Positions 16,101 through 25,730 of a DNA stretch of 64,000 nt are shown in pieces. The notes under the pieces were generated by a model. The model had not been told where the DNA came from. It saw only the letters and a list, made by a program, of their open reading frames with translations, and did not search any database. Source of the DNA: Bifidobacterium cebidarum (GTDB lineage: Bacteria; Actinomycetota; Actinomycetes; Actinomycetales; Bifidobacteriaceae). The number at the start of each line of letters is the position of its first letter. Position 1 is the stretch's first letter. The translations under genes and the position numbers were made by a program. The DNA lies in NCBI RefSeq assembly GCF_009193305.1, contig NZ_WBVS01000002.1, positions 62,001 to 126,000 on the forward strand. Direction: 5' to 3'.

Positions 16101-16901
16101 TCACTTCACGCCGGACATCATGAAGCTGGAGATGAACTGCCGCTGGAAGATGAAGAACGCGATCAGCAGCGGAGCAATCACCAGCATGGTCGCCGCGGAA
16201 AGCTGACCCCACTGCGCACTGCTTTCGGTGGTCTTCGCGAACAGAGACATACCCAGCGAAAGTGGACGGTTTTCTGGCGAATTGGTCACCACCAGTGGCC
16301 ACAGGAAGTTGCTCCATTGGTGGCTGGCGGAAACCAGTGCGAATGCCACATAGGTCGGTCGGGCCAACGGCACATAGAAGTGCCAGATCACCTGCAGGGT
16401 GTTGCAGCCGTCCAGTCGCGCAGCTTCCTCAATCTCAATCGGAACTCCCTGGAACGTCTGGCGCAACAGGAAAACGCCGAACGCGGAAAGGAAGTACGGA
16501 ATCATAATGCCGAGCAGCGTATCGACGAGTCCGAAGTCCGCCACGGTCTGGTAGTTCGGGAAGATCAGCACCTCGTTCGGAATCATGATTTGCAGCAGGT
16601 AGAGCACGAACAGGAAGTTCTTGAATGGGAACCTGAGACGCGCAAAAGCGTAGGCGGCCAGCGTGGAAGTGATGATTTGTGCGATCAGCACGCCCACGGC
16701 AATCAGAATCGTATTGAGATAATAGCGGGGGAATGGCGCGGTGGCCCAAGCCGACTGATAGTTTGCCAGTGAATAGCCGTCACCGCCGTCAGGGCGCAGC
16801 GAGCGCCATACCACCCAGATCAGCGGCACGGTCCATATGAATGCGAACAGCCAAGTACCTACGGTTTTGGCCACACGCTGAGCATGATTTTCAGTCTGCA
16901 T
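16101..16901 (-). CDS. ABC sugar-phosphate/sugar permease, UgpE/MalG type
   Basis: 266 residues with six membrane segments and the cytoplasmic EAA loop EAARLDGCNTLQVIWHFYVPLARP, typical of carbohydrate uptake-1 inner-membrane permeases. The ATG at 16901 overlaps the 3' end of the first permease gene by 11 nt, so the two are translationally coupled; the frame itself continues upstream inside that gene. Last gene of the binding protein-permease-permease set. No ATPase gene is present, so a shared MsiK/UgpC-type ATPase elsewhere must energise it. Confidence 0.88.
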   Translation of the reverse strand: MQTENHAQRVAKTVGTWLFAFIWTVPLIWVVWRSLRPDGGDGYSLANYQSAWATAPFPRYYLNTILIAVGVLIAQIITSTLAAYAFARLRFPFKNFLFVLYLLQIMIPNEVLIFPNYQTVADFGLVDTLLGIMIPYFLSAFGVFLLRQTFQGVPIEIEEAARLDGCNTLQVIWHFYVPLARPTYVAFALVSASHQWSNFLWPLVVTNSPENRPLSLGMSLFAKTTESSAQWGQLSAATMLVIAPLLIAFFIFQRQFISSFMMSGVK

Positions 16902-17793
16902 AATCGGCCTTCCTTTCGGTGGCGGCCATCTGCACGCCGAAGATGATGAGCAGAATGACCAGCAGCACTGCGGTGACTGCGGACGCTTTGCTGCCATCCA
17001 CGAACTGGAACGAGACTTGGTAGATGTAGTACAGCAGCGATGCACTGGAATTGTTCGGACCGCCTTGGGTCATCACGATGAGGTGATCGATCAGGTGGAA
17101 CGCGTCTGCGGTAGACATGATGAGGCAGAACATCGTGGTGGGCATCAGCAGCGGGAAGGTCATGTAACGGAACATCTTCCAGCCATGTGCGCCATCCAGC
17201 GCGGCCGCCTCAAACACATCCTGCGGCAGGTTCTTCAGGGCGGCGAGGTAAAAGACCATGTAGAAGCTGGCGTCTTTCCACACCAGCATCACGATGATGG
17301 CGGCTTTCACCGTGCCACTGTTGCTTAAGGGGCTTTGATCCATCAGATGAGCCGCCGATAGCACCTGGCTGATTACGCCATCCGTGGAATACAGATACAG
17401 CCAGATATTGGCCACAGCCACCAGCGGGAGAATCACTGGGTAGAAGAACAGGCCGCGCACCAGCGAATTGCCAATAAACGTGCGGTTGACCATCATGGCC
17501 ATCACCAAGGCCAGTGCCACGCTGAACGGCACAATGAACACGACATAGATCAGCGAGTTGCCGAGAACGGTCCAGAACACCTGATCGGATTGCAACCCTT
17601 GGTAGTTGCCGAGCCCCACGAACTCCGGCTCGGGCAATGCCAGGTCGGTCTTGTACAGGCTCTTATCCAAGGTGCGGCCGATGGGGAAGATGGTGAACAC
17701 CGCGAGGAACAGGAACGACGGCAGCAGCAGTGCGGCGGCGGTAAGCGCCTGCCTGACTTCACTGCGGCGGCGAATAGTTGTTGATTGCTTCAC
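16891..17793 (-). CDS. ABC sugar-phosphate/sugar permease, UgpA/MalF type
   Basis: 300 residues with six membrane segments and an EAA-type loop DVFEAAALDGAHGWKMFRYMTFPLLMP. The GTG start at 17793 has GGAAGG 8 nt upstream and is preferred to a TTG 11 codons earlier. It lies between the solute-binding lipoprotein and the second permease. Similarity of the binding protein to UgpB suggests glycerol-3-phosphate or glycerophosphodiesters as cargo, but other oligosaccharides cannot be excluded. Confidence 0.87.
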   Translation of the reverse strand: MKQSTTIRRRSEVRQALTAAALLLPSFLFLAVFTIFPIGRTLDKSLYKTDLALPEPEFVGLGNYQGLQSDQVFWTVLGNSLIYVVFIVPFSVALALVMAMMVNRTFIGNSLVRGLFFYPVILPLVAVANIWLYLYSTDGVISQVLSAAHLMDQSPLSNSGTVKAAIIVMLVWKDASFYMVFYLAALKNLPQDVFEAAALDGAHGWKMFRYMTFPLLMPTTMFCLIMSTADAFHLIDHLIVMTQGGPNNSSASLLYYIYQVSFQFVDGSKASAVTAVLLVILLIIFGVQMAATERKADYAD

Positions 17794-17883
17794 GATTAAT
17801 GCCTTCCATGCATATGCCGATTGCAAACGACCGCCCGCAGGGAACGGCGCGGGCGGTCGGATGCAATAGACACTGATGATGGC

Positions 17884-19203
17884 TTACTTGTTGAACGGGG
17901 CGAGGGCTTGATCGGCCTTGGCCTGTGCGTCCTTCAACGCCTGCTCAGGGGTCTTCTCGCCGGTGACGGCGGCCTGCACGGCGTCATTCAACGCCTGCAT
18001 AACCTGGCCGTTGTTGTGGGTGGAGAGCTCCTTGTCCGCGTACTTCAGCTGGTCGCGGGCCACAGCGGCCTGCGGGAAGCCGGCAATGTAGTCCTTCATC
18101 AGCTTGGTGTCGTACGCGCTCTTGGACGGTGCGACGTAGCCGGTGTCGATGCTCCACTTGGCTGCACGCTCAGGGGTGGTCATCCAGCGGATGAAGTCCC
18201 ATGCGGCCTTCTTGTGGGATTCCGGAATGCCCTTGAACAGGTAGAAGTTGCCGCCGCCGGTTGGGGTGGCGAAGCGCTTGTTGCCCGGCAGGAAGGCCAC
18301 GCCGAAGTCGAACTTGGCGTTCTTCTTGATGTTGGTCAGGTTGCCGGTGGTCTGGTACAGCATGGCGGTCTTGCCATTGATGAAGTCGTTCGGCGAGGTC
18401 TTCCAATCAATGGTGCCCGTCGGCATGACCTTGTCCTTCTGGGACAGTTCGGTCATGAACTTCAGCGCCTCGACGTCTTCCGAGGTGTCGAAGTAGGCCT
18501 TCTTGCCGTCGTTGCTCATGATGTTCTTGCCTTCGGAGCCCGCCTGCATGGCCAGCGCCTGGAAGATCCAGTAGGTGCTCACCGTGGAGGGCAGCTCAAC
18601 GCCCCACTGCTTGCCGTCGATGGTGAGCTTCTTGGCGTATTCACGCAGCTCATCCCAGCTGGTCGGCGGCTTGTTCGGGTCCAGGCCGGCCTGCTTGAAC
18701 AAATCCTTGTTGTAGTACATCACGACGGTGCTGCGCTGGAACGGGATGGACCAGGTCTGGCCATCGGCCTGGGAGTTCTTCAGGTAGGCCGGGTAGAAGT
18801 CGTCCAGGTACTTCTGGCCGTCGGAATCGGCCTTGATCAGGTCGTCAAGCGGCTGGATGGCGCCCATGTCGCGGTAGATGAACAGTTCGGAAGACAGCGA
18901 GACGGCGATATCAGGCAGCTTCTTGGCCTGCACGGCGGCCTGCACCTTGGTGCGGGTCTCGTCGTAGTCACCGGTGTACACCGGCTTGATGGTCACGTTC
19001 GGGTGTTCCTTGGTGTACTGCGCGGCCAGACCCTCGATCGTCTGGGTGATGGCGCCACCCACGTTGACAGGGTAGTACCAGGTAAGCTCCACCTTGCCGT
19101 CATCGCCTGCAGTGGCGCTGCTCTGTGAAGAGCCGCAGCCGGAGGCAAGCATCAGCAAGGCGGTTACCGCTGCGACGGCGGCGGTAAGCGTGCGTTTCTT
19201 CAT
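17884..19203 (-). CDS. Extracellular solute-binding lipoprotein, UgpB-like
   Basis: 439 residues. A lipoprotein signal (MKKRTLTAAVAAVTALLMLASGC, lipobox LASGC) leads into a family-1 carbohydrate-binding protein. Segments such as YYNKDLFKQAGLDPNKPPTSWDEL, AKFDFGVAFLPGN and KWSIDTGYVAPSKSAYD closely follow E. coli UgpB. GGGGAA 8 nt before the ATG at 19203 fixes the start. It binds cargo outside the membrane for the two permeases downstream. The divergent metallophosphoesterase supports a phosphate-ester substrate such as glycerophosphocholine or glycerol-3-phosphate; that is an inference. Confidence 0.85.
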   Translation of the reverse strand: MKKRTLTAAVAAVTALLMLASGCGSSQSSATAGDDGKVELTWYYPVNVGGAITQTIEGLAAQYTKEHPNVTIKPVYTGDYDETRTKVQAAVQAKKLPDIAVSLSSELFIYRDMGAIQPLDDLIKADSDGQKYLDDFYPAYLKNSQADGQTWSIPFQRSTVVMYYNKDLFKQAGLDPNKPPTSWDELREYAKKLTIDGKQWGVELPSTVSTYWIFQALAMQAGSEGKNIMSNDGKKAYFDTSEDVEALKFMTELSQKDKVMPTGTIDWKTSPNDFINGKTAMLYQTTGNLTNIKKNAKFDFGVAFLPGNKRFATPTGGGNFYLFKGIPESHKKAAWDFIRWMTTPERAAKWSIDTGYVAPSKSAYDTKLMKDYIAGFPQAAVARDQLKYADKELSTHNNGQVMQALNDAVQAAVTGEKTPEQALKDAQAKADQALAPFNK

Positions 19204-19334
19204 GATGATTCCCCTTCTATTCACAATGAAGCTGCCTATACATAGGTTGTTGATGGTGATTACGAATGACGTGATAGGCAACTTATCTGGTGAGAAATGA
19301 ACATTGCATTCATCCCCCAGCCGGCAACTGGTTT

Positions 19335-19468
19335 AACAGTCCAGAGTGAATCGTGGGGAGGCAGTTGGGAACGATAACAAGTCCCCAATATGAACAGTTA
19401 GTGGACTGTGCCCTAGCTCACAGTGGCTTGTGGTGCGGGGATTCGCATTCGTTGTCATGATGAACAGT
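19335..19468. promoter_or_regulatory. Cluster of AACAGT / ACTGT motifs in the ugp-like/phosphoesterase divergent region
   Basis: The 314-nt gap holds AACAGT (19335-19340), GAACAGT (19392-19398), GACTGT (19404-19409), CACAGT (19419-19424) and GAACAGT (19462-19468). The second and third form an inverted pair, ACAGT-N6-ACTGT. Possibly sites for a regulator controlling both divergent units; no regulator gene lies in the cluster. Confidence 0.4.
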
Positions 19469-19517
19469 GGCCGAAAACTTGCACTATAGGCTTGATTTGG
19501 AGGGGAAACGAAAAACT

Positions 19518-20495
19518 ATGAGCGAATTACAGCAGCATGTGGCGGCAGATCAGCAGGAACGATATGACCGGGATGATGCGCTGATTATCCACTTGAGCGA
19601 TACGCATATATCCGCGGCCGGCACGAACCCGGCCCGTCCAAATCCTCAGTACGATGCACGCGCTGCCTTTGACGCGGACTGTGCGCGTATCGCCGCATCA
19701 GGATTGCGGCCGAATCTCATTGCCGTCAGCGGCGATATCTGCGATGCCGAAGTAGGCGAGCGCGCACGCGAAGCGTACCGCTATGTGCGTAACCATACGC
19801 AGGCGCTCGCCAATCAGCTCGGTTGCCCTGCGGTGTATGCGATGGGCAATCATGACGATCGCGCAGCTTTCCGCGAGGTACTGTTGCCGGCAGTGGCTGC
19901 TCAGGCTGAAGGTGATTCTCGTGTGCGATTTGCGCTTCGCTCCGATTCGCCGCATGATCCGGTGGATTATGTGCTGGCGGTGCCCGGTACTGATGGCAAT
20001 ATCGTGCGCGTGATTGTGCTGGATACCAGTATTCCGGATATCACCGATGATCAGGGAACGGTGCTTGATGAACAGTTAGCTTGGCTGGATGGGTTATTGA
20101 GCGAGACTGCTGGTGGTGCTGCCGTGGATGATTCGACAGTCAGCACGGTTCTGGTGATGCATCACCCACCTGTGGCACCGTGGCAAGATCGTGCGCGTTT
20201 GTGGCATATGCATCCCGAGGATGCTGCGCGGTTGGCACCGGTGGTGCGTGGCCGCGTGCGCGCAATACTGTGCGGTCATGTGCATCTGTCTTCCTTCGCT
20301 ACGTTTGCCGGGGTGCCGGTATCCATTGCCGGGGCTCATTCGCGCAATCAGGATCCGTTGCACGCGCGCGATCTGACGTATTCATGGGCGGCCAATTACA
20401 GCTGCAATCTGGTGCTGTTGCGCGGAATTGTTGCCGACGCAGATCAGGTACTGATTACTCCGGCTCTGATTGCCCCTGATTCCAGTGCCGATTAG
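19518..20495 (+). CDS. Calcineurin-like metallophosphoesterase (CpdA/GpdQ class)
   Basis: 325 residues with the full motif set: HLSDTHI, SGDICD, MGNHDD, VMHHPP and CGHVHLS, which ligate two metals. The class includes cyclic-nucleotide phosphodiesterases (CpdA) and glycerophosphodiesterase GpdQ. The ATG at 19518 follows GGAGGGG at a rather long 12-nt spacing; an in-frame GTG at 19467 is possible. No signal peptide, so it is cytoplasmic. Divergent placement from a UgpB-like importer suggests hydrolysis of imported glycerophosphodiesters. Cyclic nucleotide or another diester remains possible. Confidence 0.85.
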   Translation: MSELQQHVAADQQERYDRDDALIIHLSDTHISAAGTNPARPNPQYDARAAFDADCARIAASGLRPNLIAVSGDICDAEVGERAREAYRYVRNHTQALANQLGCPAVYAMGNHDDRAAFREVLLPAVAAQAEGDSRVRFALRSDSPHDPVDYVLAVPGTDGNIVRVIVLDTSIPDITDDQGTVLDEQLAWLDGLLSETAGGAAVDDSTVSTVLVMHHPPVAPWQDRARLWHMHPEDAARLAPVVRGRVRAILCGHVHLSSFATFAGVPVSIAGAHSRNQDPLHARDLTYSWAANYSCNLVLLRGIVADADQVLITPALIAPDSSAD

Positions 20496-20511
20496 TCGCA
20501 ATGCTGCACAA

Positions 20512-20547
20512 AAGGCCCTTCCAGCTCAGACGAACCGGAAGGGCCTT
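20512..20547. terminator. Bidirectional terminator between phosphoesterase and GH2 genes
   Basis: 11-bp perfect stem AAGGCCCTTCC (20512-20522) / GGAAGGGCCTT (20537-20547) with a 14-nt loop, between two converging genes. Confidence 0.8.
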
Positions 20548-20591
20548 GACATTTACCAAGCTAGGAATGGAATGAATGAGCTAATAGGGCA

Positions 20592-23500
20592 TCACCTCGC
20601 TTCCTGAGAAGCAGCTACGACGTGGTAGGTGCGGGTGGCAACGCCATCCTCGGAGGTTACGATGACCTGGGCCTCGCCGTTCGCGGCCAAGGTATTGACC
20701 ACGGTTACTGCGGCGTTGTCATCGCCCGGCAATGCCTGCACTTCAGGCGCTTCATCACCGGCAACAGACACCGAGTACTGCTCAACCGCCGGGTCGAAGC
20801 CATCCACCGGCTTGCCATCCACCAAGAGTCCGGCGAGCGCAGCTTCGTTGTGCTGTGCCGGAATGCGAGCATCGCCACGCACCTCGGTGATGGCCACGCA
20901 CTTGCCTTCGGCGGACGTGAACGTGATCTTGATACGAGACGTACGCACCATATCGAAGGAGTAGGTGGTTTCGTCACCGTTCGAGCTCATCGAGGAACCA
21001 GGCTTATCGCCAACGGTGGCGTACACCCAAGCGGCGTCATTGGTCTGCTCCACCGGGTTGGAGGAGACCTTCAGCCCGTGCACCGGCTGCCAGGAGCCGT
21101 CGGCGGCCAGATAGTCCACAGCCACGGACTCCGGCAGTGCCACATCCTCGCCGTCAAGGCAGTAGTAGACGGTGAAGGAGTTGAGCATGAACGGCACTTC
21201 CTCGCCGTAACCGAAGCGGTACTCCAGCCAAGCGGTGTTGGACGGGTCGCCGAACGTGGACCAGCGGTTCTTCAGGTTGTAGCCAACGCGCGGCGTATAG
21301 GAGACGATGCCATCCATCAGCAGTGAGGCATCCTCCTGAGCCTTCGGATCCGGGTTCGTGTAGGAGGCGCGCACCTGCGGGTACACGTCGTTGCGGTAGG
21401 AGAACAGGTCGCGGTTCTGCACGTAGTCATCGGTCACACGGACGTGTGCGATGGCCTTCTGCTCAAGGCCTTCGACGTCGCCCAGCACGGTGAACTCGCC
21501 GGCATTGCGGTAGAGCGAAGCTTCAGGCTTGGCCCAGGTCACTGCACGCTGTTCCTTGGCGCCATCGGACCAGTAGACGGTAACTTCAGGAGCGGCTTCG
21601 CCAACCAGCGGTTCGATGCCGGTGATGGTGGCCAATGCCACGGACTGCACGGCGAGCACTTCCACAACCTGCACCGTGACGCTCACCTCCAGATCGAAAC
21701 GAGTCACCTTGCCGGCAACAGTCACTTCGCCAGCGTGATCGTAGGCAGCAGCCGGCACGGTTTCCCACGCGACTGGCAGTGGTGCGGCGACACCGTGATC
21801 GAAGTTGACGGTTACGGTAGCGGGCAATGCAGGCACAACGCCTGCCATTGTGCGCACGGCTGGAACCTGAACATCAGCAGGCTGCTTCGGCTCGGCACCC
21901 TCAGCAACGGTCACGATGGCCGGGGTGCTGGTCTTGGAGACTCCACCATACGTGACGGTGGCGGTCACATTCGCAGTACCGGACAGGCGGCCGGTCACGA
22001 TGCCATTGCCATCCACGCCAGCCACGGATTCGTCGCTGGAAGCAAACGTGATTGCGGCTTCGCTTCCTTCGCCCAGCTCGATGGCGGCACCGGTCTCGTC
22101 GGTGGCGGACACCGCAAGATCAGTGGTCTCATCCTCAGCGAGGGTGAAGGTAGGAGGTACCACGGTGACTTCGGCAACCGGTGCCGGCGGCACATCCAGG
22201 TCAAGCGCGTATGCGGCATGCTGCTCGCCGTCCTCGGAAGTGACGCGAATCACGTAGGAGCCATACGGGTAATTGAACGGTGGCACCACGTACGCCACGG
22301 CATTGTCGGCAGCCTCGACGCTGATAGCCGGAGCGCCGGCAGTGTAGGCGCGATGCAGCACTGCACGATGCTGATCATCGAACTCAACAGGCTTGCCGTC
22401 CACAGTCACGGACGCGAGGTCAGTGGTGTCATGCGCGGTGGCTTCGCCATCGGTCAGGCGCACGCTCACGCTGGTCGGCAGATCATAGTCCTCGACAGTG
22501 CCGTCCAGCACCACAGTGCCGGCCTTGCTCCAGTCGGCATCGGCGGCATCCCAAGCCACCGGAGCGTCGACGGCGCTGCCATCATCAAAGACAACCAGTG
22601 CCTTGGCAGGCAGAGCAGGTGCAGAACCAGCCGGGGCGGCCAGAGAAGCCGGGCGAGCGGCAACCGGGTGCGCTACAGTCACTGTTGCGGTGACCGGCAG
22701 ACCAGCAGCCTCGCCAGTCACCGTGAACGACTGTGCACCAGACTTGGCTGCAGCGGCCTGCACATCGCTGGCCAGGGAGGAATCCTGCCAAGTCACGGCA
22801 GCCTCGGCCGTGGTGTTGTCGGCCTTCAGCACTGCGACGGTCTGCGGCAGTACCGCGGTCTCACCAGCACGGACGCGGACGGCCACGCCGCGAGCTTCCA
22901 GTGCGTCGGCATCGGCCGGCAGGGCCTCAGTGATGAATACGTTCACGGTATCGGCCTTCAATCCCTTGGCGGTGGCGGTGACGCGGATCGGCTTGCCGGA
23001 GCCGTCAGAAGCCACGATGGCGAGCACCTTGCCGGAGTAGGCGGAGTGCACGGGGGACTGCAACGGTTCGGTGTTGGCCTGGTAGCCGTTGTCGGTACCG
23101 AGCAGCGTGCCGTTCTCCACATGGAAGGTGATCTCGTTGTTGGCGCGCGGCACAATCACACCGGCGTCGTCGATTACATCGGCTTCGATGAAGCTCAGAT
23201 CATGGCCGTCGCCGTCGATGACATGGCGGTCCGGAATGAGCTTGATGCCAGCCGGGGCACCGGCAGTGGTGATGGAATCGCGGGCCACCACATGGCCGGC
23301 CTTGTCGTAGGCCACAACCTCAACCGTGCCCGGCTCGAACGGCACCTCCCACTGCAGGGTGAGCTGCTTGGGCTCGTTGCCATCCTTCTGGTAGCGGTAC
23401 TCGAACGGCTTGTCCGCGTACTTGTTGCTCAGATGGAAGGTGGCCTGATGCGATTCGAATTCACGCTTGCCAAGGGACTTGCCGTTGAGGAACAGTTCGG

Positions 23501-25520
23501 CGGAAGCGGCGTTGGTGTAGGCCCACACGGCCACGGATTCGCCCTGCTCCCAGTTCCAGTGCGGCAGCAGGTGCACGACCGGAGCGTCATCAGGGTCGGT
23601 CCACAACGCCTTGTACAGCCACCACGGGTTCTTCGGGAAGCCGGCGGTATCCACCATGCCGTAGTAGGAGCGCAACGGAGCCAGCACGGTGCCATCGGAT
23701 TCCGGCATATCCGGCTTGTTCCAGTAGAAGTTGGAGATGTACGGAGCGGGCTCGCCGATGTAGTCGAAGCCGGTCCATGCGAACTCGCCGACGTTGAACT
23801 CAAGATTCACCAAGCGATCGAATGCGATATCCAGCGGGTAGCCACGGTTGGTGGTCACGTTGTAGTCGGAGATCTCGTAGGTGTCTTCCTTCCACGGCTG
23901 GCGGCCCTTGGCGAACGGGTAGTCGCGGCCGCGTAGCTGCCATTCGTCGGTGAGAATCGTCGGGTGCACGTAGAAGCCGCGGCATGGCGTGCAGTTGCCG
24001 GATTCGGAGTTCAGGATCACGTCGTTCGGGTGCTTCTCATGCACCTTCTCCATCTGATCGCGATTGATGTAGGAGTAGCCGCGCACATCCATCTGCTCGT
24101 GAATCTTGTTGCCAATGCCGTCGATGCCCTTGGACAGGTAGGAGGCGTCATTCACGGAGTTCGGGCGGGTCGGGTCAAGCAGGTGGCAGCGACGGGTCAG
24201 GTCGGCGGCGATCGGAATCTCCTTCTCCTGCCAGGCCACCTCGTTACCCATGCCCCACATGAACACAGCCGGCTCGTTGCGGTCGCGCAGAATCATGGCG
24301 GCGAGGTCTTCGGGGTAGTCCTGGGAGAAGTAGTTGGAGTAGTCGTTGCGGTTCTTCGGAGCGGTCCACATGTCGGTGAGCTCTTCGAGCAGCAGGAAGC
24401 CCATGCGGCTGCACTCCTCGGCCCATACCTTGGAGCAGGGGTTGTGCGAGGTGCGGATGGCGTTCACGCCGGCATCCTGCAGGATTTCGAGCTGACGGAC
24501 CACGGCACGGCGGTAGGTGGCCGCACCCAGGGAGCCGAGGTCGTGGTGCATGCACATGCCGAGGGCGCGCATGTTCACACCGTTAAGAAACAGGCCGCGC
24601 TTCGGGTCGAGGGTGATCCAGCGCAGGCCGAACTTGGTTTCGGTGGTGTCCACGGCGTTGCCGTCGGCACCGAGCACGGTGGTGCGCAACGTGTACTGGT
24701 ACGGGTCGGCGGTGCTCCACAGGTGCGGTTCGGCAACCGAGAGCGTGGTGGAGAAGCGGTTCGGGGCTTCGGCGGCATCATAAGCGGCTGCGGCCTTGGT
24801 GGTGTCCGGGGTGTTGGCGGGCACGGTGACTGCGGTAGCGCCGGCGGCGACCACAGTGCCGTTGGCGTCGAGGATTTCCTGGCGCAGGGTGACTGCGGCG
24901 TCGGCGTCGGTGCCATTGGCCACGATGGTGGAGATGGCGACGGTGGCGTGGCCGTTCTTGACGTCTTCCTCAAGCGTCGGGGTAGTGATTTGGGTGCCGA
25001 AGCGGGCCACGTGCACCGGATCGGTGACGGTCAGCGTCACGTCGCGGTAGAGGCCTGCGCCAGCGTACCAGCGGGAGCTCGGCTCCTCGTTGTTGGTGCG
25101 GACGGTGAGCACGTTGACTTCGCCGGGCTTGATCTTGCCGGTCAGATCAATGGCGAAGTTCGTGTAACCGTAGTGATGCTCGGCTACTTTCTCGCCGTTG
25201 AGCCAGATTTCGGCGCGATCCATGGCGCCGTCGAAATCCAGAGTGACGTATTTGCCGGCGAGCTCGGCCGGAGCGGTGAAGGTCTTGCGATACCAGCCTT
25301 CGCCCACCTTGAGGTAGCCGACGGTGGCGCGGGCGTTGCGGGAGAACTTGCCTTCCACGCCGTAATCATGGGGCAGGTTGACGTTGCGCCAGTCGGAGTC
25401 GTCGAATCCGGGGCGTTCGGCGCCATTCGGGGTGCCGCGGAAGAACCGCCAGCCCGAGTTGAAGTTGTTGGAGCGTCCGGTCAGCGTCTCGCTGGTCTCC
25501 GGGCGGTTGGTTGTTGTCAT
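20592..25520 (-). CDS. Giant multidomain GH2 beta-galactosidase, no signal peptide
   Basis: 1642 residues. Residues about 20-165 are the GH2 sugar-binding fold, 175-285 the Ig-like domain, and 300-600 the TIM barrel with acid/base Glu427 (WGMGNEVAW) and probable nucleophile Glu506 (ILNSESGN). A DUF4982-like domain follows (about 640-720), then a string of Ig-like/BIG modules, one clearly BIG2 (about 1160-1240), a galactose-binding/F5-8-like domain (about 1420-1570), and a final cadherin-like sandwich. GGAGG 7 nt before the ATG fixes the start. No secretion signal, transmembrane segment or LPxTG is seen, although comparable bifidobacterial enzymes with this build are often extracellular. An operator overlaps its upstream region, and it is divergent from a GPH permease. 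Confidence 0.92.
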   Translation of the reverse strand: MTTTNRPETSETLTGRSNNFNSGWRFFRGTPNGAERPGFDDSDWRNVNLPHDYGVEGKFSRNARATVGYLKVGEGWYRKTFTAPAELAGKYVTLDFDGAMDRAEIWLNGEKVAEHHYGYTNFAIDLTGKIKPGEVNVLTVRTNNEEPSSRWYAGAGLYRDVTLTVTDPVHVARFGTQITTPTLEEDVKNGHATVAISTIVANGTDADAAVTLRQEILDANGTVVAAGATAVTVPANTPDTTKAAAAYDAAEAPNRFSTTLSVAEPHLWSTADPYQYTLRTTVLGADGNAVDTTETKFGLRWITLDPKRGLFLNGVNMRALGMCMHHDLGSLGAATYRRAVVRQLEILQDAGVNAIRTSHNPCSKVWAEECSRMGFLLLEELTDMWTAPKNRNDYSNYFSQDYPEDLAAMILRDRNEPAVFMWGMGNEVAWQEKEIPIAADLTRRCHLLDPTRPNSVNDASYLSKGIDGIGNKIHEQMDVRGYSYINRDQMEKVHEKHPNDVILNSESGNCTPCRGFYVHPTILTDEWQLRGRDYPFAKGRQPWKEDTYEISDYNVTTNRGYPLDIAFDRLVNLEFNVGEFAWTGFDYIGEPAPYISNFYWNKPDMPESDGTVLAPLRSYYGMVDTAGFPKNPWWLYKALWTDPDDAPVVHLLPHWNWEQGESVAVWAYTNAASAELFLNGKSLGKREFESHQATFHLSNKYADKPFEYRYQKDGNEPKQLTLQWEVPFEPGTVEVVAYDKAGHVVARDSITTAGAPAGIKLIPDRHVIDGDGHDLSFIEADVIDDAGVIVPRANNEITFHVENGTLLGTDNGYQANTEPLQSPVHSAYSGKVLAIVASDGSGKPIRVTATAKGLKADTVNVFITEALPADADALEARGVAVRVRAGETAVLPQTVAVLKADNTTAEAAVTWQDSSLASDVQAAAAKSGAQSFTVTGEAAGLPVTATVTVAHPVAARPASLAAPAGSAPALPAKALVVFDDGSAVDAPVAWDAADADWSKAGTVVLDGTVEDYDLPTSVSVRLTDGEATAHDTTDLASVTVDGKPVEFDDQHRAVLHRAYTAGAPAISVEAADNAVAYVVPPFNYPYGSYVIRVTSEDGEQHAAYALDLDVPPAPVAEVTVVPPTFTLAEDETTDLAVSATDETGAAIELGEGSEAAITFASSDESVAGVDGNGIVTGRLSGTANVTATVTYGGVSKTSTPAIVTVAEGAEPKQPADVQVPAVRTMAGVVPALPATVTVNFDHGVAAPLPVAWETVPAAAYDHAGEVTVAGKVTRFDLEVSVTVQVVEVLAVQSVALATITGIEPLVGEAAPEVTVYWSDGAKEQRAVTWAKPEASLYRNAGEFTVLGDVEGLEQKAIAHVRVTDDYVQNRDLFSYRNDVYPQVRASYTNPDPKAQEDASLLMDGIVSYTPRVGYNLKNRWSTFGDPSNTAWLEYRFGYGEEVPFMLNSFTVYYCLDGEDVALPESVAVDYLAADGSWQPVHGLKVSSNPVEQTNDAAWVYATVGDKPGSSMSSNGDETTYSFDMVRTSRIKITFTSAEGKCVAITEVRGDARIPAQHNEAALAGLLVDGKPVDGFDPAVEQYSVSVAGDEAPEVQALPGDDNAAVTVVNTLAANGEAQVIVTSEDGVATRTYHVVAASQEAR

Positions 25521-25663
25521 CGTAAGACCTCCGTGGCTTTGGATGATGTGGGTGGCTCGGTTGGTCCGCCCGACATCGGACGCGCCAACCGGAACGTATG
25601 GCCTTGGCTTCCCGCGTGAGGTTGGTGCCGAGGTGATTCGTCATTGACAGAACACATCATAGC

Positions 25664-25679
25664 ATCTTAACGATGAGAT
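25664..25679. promoter_or_regulatory. LacI operator A (GH2 side)
   Basis: ATCTTAACGATGAGAT, centred on CG at 25671/25672, about 145 nt upstream of the GH2 start. One of six sites in this island sharing the pattern AATCTcAaCGATaAGATT. Confidence 0.8.
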
Positions 25680-25730
25680 TAATAAAAATGTTGGTATTGC
25701 AGAGTTCTGTATATCCTTAAAACGCGCTTA

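Noticed and set aside
17821-19128. 435-codon plus-strand open frame
   Set aside because: It mirrors the UgpB-like lipoprotein gene on the other strand, which has a lipobox, a ribosome binding site and strong family similarity.
20592-25520. GH2 protein as a surface adhesin because of its Ig/BIG modules
   Set aside because: No signal peptide, no LPxTG or membrane anchor, and complete GH2 catalytic residues make an enzyme the better reading.
21444-25619. Very long plus-strand open frames (830 and 551 codons)
   Set aside because: Both are antisense to the GH2 gene. They arise from its codon bias and have no ribosome binding sites or domains.
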